NCBI GenBank assembly: GCA_949290565.1
Contig: CASESH010000016.1
Span: 1 to 59,640 of the forward strand
DNA from: an uncultured Christensenella sp.
GTDB lineage: Bacteria > Bacillota > Clostridia > Christensenellales > UBA1242
DNA: 59,640 nt
Direction of reading: 5' to 3'
Positions 53,496 through 59,640 of the stretch are shown here, in pieces. Under the pieces are notes generated by a model. The model searched no databases. It saw only the letters and a program-made list of their open reading frames with translations, and was not told where the DNA came from. The position numbers were made by a program, and so were the translations under genes. The number at the start of each line of letters is the position of its first letter. The stretch's first letter is position 1.

Positions 53496-53939
53496 CTATG
53501 GCAATAATAATAAAGATATTACGAGTGATAAAATAGCGTATGTCTCAATCATTGCTGGGAATAAAATAAGTTTTCCTGAAAGACCTTCTTTTTTTGCAAC
53601 TGCGTTTATACAACTTGCGGCACAGTTTCCTTGAAAAATAGGAGTAAAAAAGCCCGTTAAAGTAAGTGGTAAAGAAGCAAGAAGTAAATTTAGACCCGTA
53701 ACAATATCAATATTTAAAGTGCAACTGCTAGAAGCAACAATGGCAAAGACAAAACCATATATTCCCTGAGTTGCCGGTAGAACAACTAGAACCAAAACCT
53801 TACTAAATTTTTTAGGTTCTTCACTTAAAACTCCTGCTGCTGATTTACCTGTTTTTGCAAGTCCTATTGCTGAACCCAACCCACAAAGCAACACGCATAA
53901 TGCCAATCCCAATAATCCGATAACAAATCCCCATTCCAT
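53496..53939 (-). CDS. ntpK: V-type ATPase subunit K (proteolipid), Na+-type
   Basis: 147 residues, four membrane helices in two hairpins. Rotor ring subunit. The ion-site residues L54, T57, Q58 (VLPATQGIYGF), Q103 (IFQGNC) and E132 (MIETYAI) correspond one-to-one, at a constant offset of seven, to L61, T64, Q65, Q110 and E139 of the Na+-pumping E. hirae NtpK. The carboxylate is only in the second hairpin, as in that ring. Na+ transport is therefore predicted. Confidence 0.93.
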   Translation of the reverse strand: MEWGFVIGLLGLALCVLLCGLGSAIGLAKTGKSAAGVLSEEPKKFSKVLVLVVLPATQGIYGFVFAIVASSSCTLNIDIVTGLNLLLASLPLTLTGFFTPIFQGNCAASCINAVAKKEGLSGKLILFPAMIETYAILSLVISLLLLP

Positions 53940-53964
53940 AATATATGTCCTCCTTATATTTTAA

Positions 53965-55890
53965 TTATTTCTTTAAATAAACATAATCAAACGACCATCC
54001 AAATGGTTTAAATAATTCTCCCTCACCGGTATAAAATCTTGAAAAAAATTCTATATATTGAAGTCTTGAAACATGAATATAGGCTCCTAAAACTCCAATT
54101 GCTAAATTAAATGAATGACCAATAACTACAATTAATATTCCAATAGGAAAAAGAGTTGAAGATGTAAAAAAACTGCTTGCTAAATCATTTACGATTGTAG
54201 AAATTATTGCTCCACTTAACATTAATCCAAATAATCTTGCGTAACTTAAAATGTCTGAAAAAATATTTATTATTGAATATATAGAACCAAAACTTTTAGT
54301 TAATCTATTTAGTCCTTTATTTATAAAAAGATTTGAAATTGCAATAACTAAAATTGAAAAAAACAATAAAATTAGTCCTAATTTTTGAAAATTATAAATT
54401 ATTCCAGCAAAATCAAGAGAAATAAAAATTAATCCAACAAAAAATACTTCCCACATGAAACCATTAAATATGCTTTGTAAAATTTGTTTTTCCTTTATTA
54501 ATAAAACTGCTCTTAAAAAGAAAGCAAACATTATTTGTATTATTCCAAACGATAAACATATTCCTAACATTGAAATAACATCTTGTGCTGGATTTGGTAA
54601 AACTGCTTTTGGAACAACTTCCCACATTTGATTCGAAACACCAAAGAAAGAACCAAATAGTATTCCAAAAACAATAGTAAAAATACCACATATTGAAAGT
54701 ATTCCAACTAGACTTTTAAAACTGTTATATTTCTTTTGAGTAAAATATAGCAAACTACCAAATAAAACTAGTAAAATCCCATAACCTATATCTGCCATAA
54801 CAAATCCAAAAAATATTGAGAAAAACAATGCTAAAAAAATGTTAGGGTCTATTTCTCTGTAATTTGGAGGCGAATACATATTTGTTATAAATTCGTATGG
54901 CTTTATTATTTTAAGATTTTTTAAAACAATCGGTGGGTTATCTGTTTTAGAAACTTTTACAAACTCATACTCGACATTATAATTTTTTAATATGTTTTCA
55001 ATTTTTTCTTTACTGCTAACTTGTAAGTAACCTTCTAATACAAAACACTTGTTTGTTGAGCGAACCATATTATTTGCGTTTATTTTTTGTATTAGAAGAT
55101 TTAAATAATCATAAAAAATTTTGTAATCTCTTAGATAATTAACATAATTTTGTATATCTTTTTTAGATTTATCTAAACTTTCTTGCAAATTTTTTATTTG
55201 ATTATTAATTTCGGTTATCTTATTATGGGCATTACACGAATAGTCAAAAGTGCATTTTACAAAACCAATATCTTTTAATTCATTATTTATTTTTTCAAAA
55301 TTTGATAAATGAAAACATATTTTTAAAACACCATTATCAAATAATTCAAATTCAACAAGTTGTTCTTCTGAAAAAACTTTTTTAGCATAACTTATATTTT
55401 GTACAGGAATGTAACCTAATAAAATAAAAACATTTTTTGTATCTTTAAACTCATCAAAACTTTCTTTTACACATTTATATTTTGAAAGATTAATTATTAA
55501 ACTTTTGTTATAATTAATTTTTGAAATAATTTGGTTTTGAAAATCTCTTAGTTTTTCAACTTTTTCTAAATCCTTTAAAATTTGAGTTTTAGAGATAATT
55601 CCTCCCCTTTTCTTTTCTGCAAAGTCTTTTAAATCTAAATCTAAAACTTGCTCAAATTTCACATTTTTTTCATCAAGTAATTTTTCTAAAAAATCAATAC
55701 AGGACTTTAACCTACTTTTTAAATTTTCATAATTTGATAAACATTCTTGGTCTATGTCCAAAAAGGTGTTGTCAATTTCATTTACTTGTTTAAGTTGAAT
55801 TTCCTGTGAACGAAAGAGGTCATCTAAAATTTTATCTTTTTGAATATTAAAACCAAGCAATTTTAGTTTTTGCATTTCAACAATAGCCAT
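53965..55890 (-). CDS. ntpI: V-type ATPase subunit I (a-subunit)
   Basis: 641 residues from the ATG at 55888-55890, chosen because GGGGGTGGAAG precedes it and the product starts MAIVEMQKLKLLGF, the usual start. Long soluble N-terminal half with coiled coils (about 1-330), then about seven or eight membrane helices (about 345-625) that form the ion path next to the K ring. The essential Arg helix is in the region FGLMLSGAIISTI / SFNLAIGVLGAYIH / SRLQYIEFFSRFY. It overlaps the H subunit gene by 14 bases. Confidence 0.93.
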   Translation of the reverse strand: MAIVEMQKLKLLGFNIQKDKILDDLFRSQEIQLKQVNEIDNTFLDIDQECLSNYENLKSRLKSCIDFLEKLLDEKNVKFEQVLDLDLKDFAEKKRGGIISKTQILKDLEKVEKLRDFQNQIISKINYNKSLIINLSKYKCVKESFDEFKDTKNVFILLGYIPVQNISYAKKVFSEEQLVEFELFDNGVLKICFHLSNFEKINNELKDIGFVKCTFDYSCNAHNKITEINNQIKNLQESLDKSKKDIQNYVNYLRDYKIFYDYLNLLIQKINANNMVRSTNKCFVLEGYLQVSSKEKIENILKNYNVEYEFVKVSKTDNPPIVLKNLKIIKPYEFITNMYSPPNYREIDPNIFLALFFSIFFGFVMADIGYGILLVLFGSLLYFTQKKYNSFKSLVGILSICGIFTIVFGILFGSFFGVSNQMWEVVPKAVLPNPAQDVISMLGICLSFGIIQIMFAFFLRAVLLIKEKQILQSIFNGFMWEVFFVGLIFISLDFAGIIYNFQKLGLILLFFSILVIAISNLFINKGLNRLTKSFGSIYSIINIFSDILSYARLFGLMLSGAIISTIVNDLASSFFTSSTLFPIGILIVVIGHSFNLAIGVLGAYIHVSRLQYIEFFSRFYTGEGELFKPFGWSFDYVYLKK

Positions 55891-56197
55891 CTTCCACCCC
55901 CGATAAAATAATAGAGATAGCCTCATCAAATTTGCTTAGCGCTTTTTCTTTAACCTGATTACAAGATAAAGCATATTCATTTAATTTTAATTCAGTATTT
56001 TGTTTAATTTCTTGTTCTGCCTTTCTAACTTTTTGCCCTAATATTTTTTTATTATCTAAAAGAACTTTTTGCCTTAACTTTTCCATTTCATTTTGAACGT
56101 TTAGTAAAAGTGTATCTGCTTCTTTTTTGCTTTGAACTATAATACTTTCAGCAATTTTTTCTGCTGAATTTATTTTTTCTATAATATCGTTCTTCAT
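55877..56197 (-). CDS. ntpH: V-type ATPase subunit G/H (peripheral stalk)
   Basis: 106 residues, almost wholly a charged coiled coil (KAEQEIKQNTELKLNEY). It pairs with subunit E in the peripheral stalk. It is the first gene of the operon, with AGGAG 9 bases before the ATG. The Ala-rich start IEKINSAEKIAESIIVQ is typical of the AhaH/NtpF-like stalk family. Symbol follows common use for H (G in E. hirae nomenclature differs). Confidence 0.8.
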   Translation of the reverse strand: MKNDIIEKINSAEKIAESIIVQSKKEADTLLLNVQNEMEKLRQKVLLDNKKILGQKVRKAEQEIKQNTELKLNEYALSCNQVKEKALSKFDEAISIILSGVEDGYC

Positions 56198-56237
56198 TAC
56201 AAAACGCTCCTATCAAAACTTTTTTAAGACTAATTCT

Positions 56238-56267
56238 ATAATACAATATTTTTACAAAATTTAACAA
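56238..56267 (-). promoter_or_regulatory. Candidate V-ATPase operon promoter
   Basis: Minus strand TTGTTA (56262-56267), 18-bp spacer, TATTAT (56238-56243), 41 bases before the first start codon. The only reasonable candidate in the divergent intergenic region. Confidence 0.45.
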
Positions 56268-56294
56268 CTAAATAATATTATTTTGTTATTTTAT

Positions 56295-56323
56295 TTTACT
56301 TTTTATGTAATACAATATATAAT
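56295..56323 (+). promoter_or_regulatory. Promoter of the UPF0316-type gene
   Basis: TTTACT (56295-56300), 17-bp spacer, perfect TATAAT (56318-56323), 34 bases before the start codon; AAAGGAAC is the ribosome site. Confidence 0.6.
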
Positions 56324-56356
56324 GACAAAAGTAAAATTTTAAAGGAACTTTTCATT

Positions 56357-56911
56357 ATGTTTTTTGGTATAAATTTATCTCTATTTGCAGTTTGTATTTT
56401 ATTAGTCTTAGGTAGAATAATTGATATGTCCCTTGCTAGTCTTAGGACTGTTTATACTGTTCGTTCAAAGCCTGTAATAGCCTCAGTCTTAGGATTTATT
56501 GAAGCTTTTAGTTGGTTTATTGTTGTTAAGGCCGCACTTGATTATGTTATTGTAAACCAGATAAAAGATACCTTACTTATTGCTCTATCATATTCACTAG
56601 GTTTTTCCATCGGTACACTTCTTGGTTGCTTCCTATCTAAAATAATTATTAAAACAAAAATTAACGTTCATATTGTTCTTTCACAAAAAAATGAGGACTT
56701 GATTAACGTTTTAAAAGAAAATGGTTTTGGTCAAACAATTCTAACGGCACAAGGTTCAAGCAAAAAAGAAACAAATTTAATTTTTGTTGAAACAGATTCT
56801 AAAAATTTGCAATCTCTTAAAGATATTATTTATAAGTATGACAAAAACGCATTTATCTCCACTCATGAAGTTAAGGAAGTTTTTGGTGGTTACTTTGCAA
56901 ATAACAAATAA
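56357..56911 (+). CDS. UPF0316/YebE-type membrane protein (DUF5698-DUF2179)
   Basis: 184 residues. Three membrane helices with the family's LGRIIDMSLASLRTVYTVRSK signature portion (RIIDMSLASLRTVY), then VASVLGFIEAFSWF. The soluble C-terminal DUF2179-like domain (about 100-175) carries VLKENGFGQTILTAQGSSKKE, resembling the G-x-G-T loop of this domain, which can bind nucleotides in related proteins. Function unknown. It stands alone on the plus strand, divergent from the V-ATPase operon. Confidence 0.85.
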   Translation: MFFGINLSLFAVCILLVLGRIIDMSLASLRTVYTVRSKPVIASVLGFIEAFSWFIVVKAALDYVIVNQIKDTLLIALSYSLGFSIGTLLGCFLSKIIIKTKINVHIVLSQKNEDLINVLKENGFGQTILTAQGSSKKETNLIFVETDSKNLQSLKDIIYKYDKNAFISTHEVKEVFGGYFANNK

Positions 56912-57030
56912 TTATTTTATAATAAATTCTTAGTATAATTAAATTTACTAATTTACGATTATATAATCTCATTTAAAAATATAAAAAAATATTTTATCTT
57001 AAACTAAAAATTATTAATTAAAAATAAACA

Positions 57031-57057
57031 AAAAAGAGTAGATTACTTACTCTTTTT
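57031..57057. terminator. Terminator between the UPF0316 gene and the small membrane gene
   Basis: AAAAAGAGTA (57031-57040) pairs with TACTCTTTTT (57048-57057), 7-nt loop, flanked by A- and T-rich runs. It serves both convergent genes. Confidence 0.75.
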
Positions 57058-57112
57058 CTCTATTCTCATAAATATTCTATAAATTTTTTGTTTAAAACAA
57101 ATTTTACTAAAC

Positions 57113-57370
57113 TTAGTTATTGATAAAATACATAACTAACTCAACTATAATACAAACAAAGCCTAACAAAACAAATAAAATTCCTGTTATTTTAAGGGAT
57201 AAAAATACCCTATCATTTGTATTAACTTCGTTACTTTGTCTAACTGACCTTGTTATCCTTCTTGCTAAAAATCCAACTGCTATACCAATAGCAATAAAAG
57301 CAAGACCAACAATCACTAACCCTTCTGCTAAAAATTGATTAAGTGTTCTACATAACAAATTAACTAACAT
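57113..57370 (-). CDS. Small two-helix membrane protein of unknown function
   Basis: 85 residues. Helices at about 15-35 (EGLVIVGLAFIAIGIAVGFL) and 58-82, joined by a basic loop (ARRITRSVRQSNEVNTNDR). No known family is recognised. It has a good promoter (57402-57430) and GGAGGG 7 bases before the ATG, so it is probably real. Confidence 0.65.
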   Translation of the reverse strand: MLVNLLCRTLNQFLAEGLVIVGLAFIAIGIAVGFLARRITRSVRQSNEVNTNDRVFLSLKITGILFVLLGFVCIIVELVMYFINN

Positions 57371-57401
57371 AACACACCCTCCAACTCTCTATTGTACAAA
57401 C

Positions 57402-57430
57402 ATTATATCAAAAACAAAATAAAAATACAA
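57402..57430 (-). promoter_or_regulatory. Promoter of the 85-residue membrane protein gene
   Basis: Minus strand TTGTAT (57425-57430), 17-bp spacer, perfect TATAAT (57402-57407), 32 bases before the start codon. Confidence 0.65.
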
Positions 57431-57693
57431 TACCCAAATATAAATTTTAATTTAATTTTGGTGAATATAAACAATTTTTTAAAATATAAGTTTTTAAATA
57501 ATTATATTTTTTAATATTTAAATTCTTCTAACCCTTTTGAAGTCATTTAAAGTATTTAATATTTAGTTTTTATAAGTTATTTTTGTTTTAAAATCTATCT
57601 TAATCTTTCATAATAGTAATAAAATTTAAAGAAATATTTTTAAATGTTTTATTACTTCTGTTAGGTAAACTAGAATTCTTAATGGAAATTAAA
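57431..57693. other. AT-rich intergenic region after the TPR-like gene
   Basis: About 263 bases with no open frame having a ribosome site. No strong terminator for the TPR-like gene was seen. Nothing else supported. Confidence 0.5.
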
Positions 57694-59298
57694 TTAACTA
57701 TTTATAAAGTTAAATACATCTTCCTTATTTATTTTAAAATAGTTACATAGTTTTGAAAGTTTATTCTCTTTACTAGAAGTTATTGAATAATTCAAAAATA
57801 CACAAGCCATAACTTTTTCATTTAATTTAGTTTTTTCAAATTTTTTAGAAAGAGAATTAAAAATAGACTCAAAATCAACAAATAAAACGTTTAGATTTTT
57901 TAACACATACTCAACTGCTAGAATAAGTGAATTTATAATTTTATTATTTACTTTGTTGATTAACTCTAACTTTGGCAAAACAATTTTTATTGGCAAACCA
58001 TCTTTTAAAAACAATCCTATTTTTAAACCCAAATTAATCCTATTTAAAAATAGTTGTTTTCTTAATTTATAATTTACACTATCGTGAAGAAATACATAAT
58101 CAAAAAATAATAACAATTCTTTTTTGTTTGAATTTATTAAAGAAAGTTTTAAAAGTAAAAGTTGGCAATTAAACTTTGAATAATTATTTACAATAAAATA
58201 AAATAAATCAATATTTTCTAAAAAAACTTTGTAAAGAGCGCTTTCACTTAAAGAAATGTAATCTCTTATGATTCTGGAAATTTTACTTATCTCTTTTTTT
58301 GGTAAATGTAAAAATTCATATGGTAACTCTACCTTATTTTTCTTATCACAAACTTTTAGGTAATAATTAATAGCATAACGATTAAATAAATCTGTATTTT
58401 TTAAGTCAATTAAATAATTCTTTGCTACATCAAATCTTTGACAATTCATACAAGCAATCAAATAGTAACCTAATAAATTATCATTAACTTCCATAGCCGT
58501 ATCAATATATTTCTTTAAAAATACCATAGCAAGATAATCTTCTCTAACATAGGCAAACACCATCGCCAATCTAAAACAACTACTTAAACTTAAATCATTG
58601 ATTTGTAAAATATGTCTTTTTAAATTATTATAATTATCTATATCGTCATTATACTTATATATAATAAGTTGATTACATAAATCGTTTATACAATTTGTAC
58701 CGTAAATATTTATCAAATTTTGAGCCTTATCAATTTGATTAGAAAAGATAAAAGAAAGCACACTTTCTAACCGAACAAGTTCATTTTCAAAATGTCCAAT
58801 TTTTTCAAATTCAATAGATGCTTCAAGATATTTTTGTTTTTGCATTAATTGTCTAGGTAAAACTAATTGTTCATTTAATAAAGACTGATTAGAAATAATT
58901 TTAAATACTTTCTCTTTTTTGGGTATAAAAAATATTCTATTTTTTAAAGAAGAATTGTAATCAACAAAATCCTCTCTCTGCATTCTTTTAAATAAATCTT
59001 TTGCTTTTTGTTCATTTTCAAGAGAAAGATAGCAAAACAATATATCCATAAAAATTTTTTCTTCAAGACCTTTTGTTCTTAAAGAAAGAATATAGTAAAA
59101 GATAGCCGACTCATACTTTCTACAAAGCAAATAGTTATCTGCTAAAATTAATTGAAAATCTCCCAATTTATTTGAATTTTCAAAATCTAGAAGATAGTAC
59201 CTTAAAGCATTCTTATAATCTTCTTCAAATAAGAAATTATTTGCAACATTACGATAAAAATCATTAGGTCTTTTAAAGTTGATTATTTTTTCTTTCAT
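57694..59298 (-). CDS. TPR-like repeat protein
   Basis: 534 residues, all alpha-helical. The N-terminal 180 residues carry TPR-type repeats (FYRNVANNFLFEEDYKNALRYY; LILADNYLLCRKYESAIFYY; ILFCYLSLENEQKAKDLF), a protein-protein interaction scaffold. The rest is helical with less clear repeats. No signal peptide or membrane helix. No Shine-Dalgarno is visible before the ATG, unlike most genes here. The right flank ends at an IS element about 130 bases upstream. Confidence 0.65.
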   Translation of the reverse strand: MKEKIINFKRPNDFYRNVANNFLFEEDYKNALRYYLLDFENSNKLGDFQLILADNYLLCRKYESAIFYYILSLRTKGLEEKIFMDILFCYLSLENEQKAKDLFKRMQREDFVDYNSSLKNRIFFIPKKEKVFKIISNQSLLNEQLVLPRQLMQKQKYLEASIEFEKIGHFENELVRLESVLSFIFSNQIDKAQNLINIYGTNCINDLCNQLIIYKYNDDIDNYNNLKRHILQINDLSLSSCFRLAMVFAYVREDYLAMVFLKKYIDTAMEVNDNLLGYYLIACMNCQRFDVAKNYLIDLKNTDLFNRYAINYYLKVCDKKNKVELPYEFLHLPKKEISKISRIIRDYISLSESALYKVFLENIDLFYFIVNNYSKFNCQLLLLKLSLINSNKKELLLFFDYVFLHDSVNYKLRKQLFLNRINLGLKIGLFLKDGLPIKIVLPKLELINKVNNKIINSLILAVEYVLKNLNVLFVDFESIFNSLSKKFEKTKLNEKVMACVFLNYSITSSKENKLSKLCNYFKINKEDVFNFINS

Positions 59299-59423
59299 AA
59301 AATAAATTTATGTTGTTTTTATATAAAAAAATACAAAAAACAACTTTTTTCCTTAATAAAAATTAATATAACAAAAAAAATTACTTTTTTCAATTGTTTT
59401 TAAAATAAAAAAATGAGTTTATA

Positions 59424-59453
59424 TTAACCTGTAGGGTTAAAACGGACTAATAA
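59424..59453 (+). mobile_element. Probable IS end next to the transposase gene
   Basis: TGTAGGGTTAAAACGGACTA starts at 59430 with the TG typical of IS3-family tips, three bases before the transposase stop region. A palindrome TTAACC-TGTAG-GGTTAA (59424-59440) spans the junction. The other end is outside the window, so inverted repeats and target duplication cannot be checked. Confidence 0.5.
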
Positions 59454-59640
59454 TTAAAAAGAGAGTGATGCAAGAGCTTGTTTCCTAAATTGCATAGGGG
59501 CAAGTTCTTGTATTTTTTCTTGCAATCTTTCATTATTGTAATACATTATAAAATTTTTTACAACTTCTTCTATTTCTTCTTTTTGTAAATTTTGTTTTAG
59601 ATATATACATTCTGACTTTAATATTGAGAAAAATGATTCA
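59454..59640 (-). CDS. IS3-family transposase (OrfB), C-terminal fragment cut by the window edge
   Basis: Partial, 61 codons ending at TAA (59454-59456). It reads ESFFSILKSECIYL at the edge, then VVKNFIMYYNNERLQEKI and ELAPMQFRKQAL. This is the end of the rve integrase core: ESFFS/LKxE with the catalytic Glu, YNxxRxQ and PxxFR, typical of IS3/IS150-like OrfB. The fragment is intact up to its stop, so the element may be complete and active beyond the edge. Confidence 0.85.
   Translation of the reverse strand, partial: ESFFSILKSECIYLKQNLQKEEIEEVVKNFIMYYNNERLQEKIQELAPMQFRKQALASLSF

Noticed and set aside
47809..56197. F-type ATP synthase operon
   Set aside because: Subunits A, B, D, I and K match V/A-type enzymes; K has four helices and no F-type a, b, delta or epsilon genes are present.
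1..59640. tRNA, rRNA or CRISPR arrays
   Set aside because: No cloverleaf, rRNA segment or regularly spaced repeat was seen in any gene-free stretch.

Overview
The window is strongly AT-rich DNA with dense, mostly co-directional genes. Nearly everything is on the minus strand; the exceptions are groES-groEL, the SRP RNA, nifJ and one UPF0316-type gene. The content points to an anaerobic, low-GC Bacillota (Clostridia-like) bacterium. It has a large Bacillus/Clostridium-type SRP RNA with an Alu domain, SepF, an mraZ-led division/cell-wall cluster, a V/A-type ATPase, pyruvate:ferredoxin oxidoreductase and AAGGAGG-type ribosome binding sites. MurE carries the DNPR motif of meso-diaminopimelate-adding enzymes, so the wall peptide probably contains mDAP. 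I cannot name the species.

Layout (minus-strand operons read right to left). 1-11.5 kb: dcw cluster mraZ-rsmH-ftsL-PBP-murE-mraY-murD-ftsW-murA-ftsQ, from a promoter overlapped by three 10-bp-phased MraZ boxes, followed by a tiny 25-codon gene and a terminator. 11.6-13.1 kb: a phosphoesterase and a cysteine-bearing protein of unknown role. 13.2-17.2 kb: tig-clpP-clpX-engB, with a clear promoter and terminator. 17.2-19.8 kb: sepF-lspA-rluD and two small membrane proteins. 20.0-24.1 kb: an SDR enzyme, a protein with a diadenylate-cyclase-like (DisA_N/DAC) domain with altered motifs, an unknown helical protein and a nucleoside-kinase-like protein in one tightly coupled operon. This is the most novel-looking cassette here. 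24.2-27.2 kb: a SPOR-domain membrane protein divergent from groES-groEL, with a non-CIRCE palindrome between them. 27.2-32.4 kb: HEPN-CBS protein, YcxB-like protein, ileS and a pseudouridine synthase. 32.4-32.8 kb: SRP RNA. 32.8-36.0 kb: trxB-ung and an O-antigen ligase-like protein. 36.4-38.5 kb: rplM-rpsI and truA. 38.7-42.2 kb: nifJ. 42.4-47.4 kb: a membrane-anchored papain-like protease with MBG and InlB-type repeats. 47.8-56.2 kb: a complete nine-gene V-type ATPase operon whose K subunit carries the full Na+-site residue set known from Enterococcus hirae. 56.4-59.3 kb: UPF0316 protein, a small membrane protein and a TPR-like protein. 59.4 kb to the edge: the 3' end of an IS3-type transposase.

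Together the genes cover wall-precursor synthesis and septation, protein folding and quality control, translation and membrane targeting, anaerobic pyruvate oxidation and Na+-coupled energetics. The accessory interest lies in the DAC-like operon, the surface protease, the HEPN-CBS protein, several short regulatory palindromes and the tiny peptide gene. No tRNA, rRNA, CRISPR array or prophage was seen.
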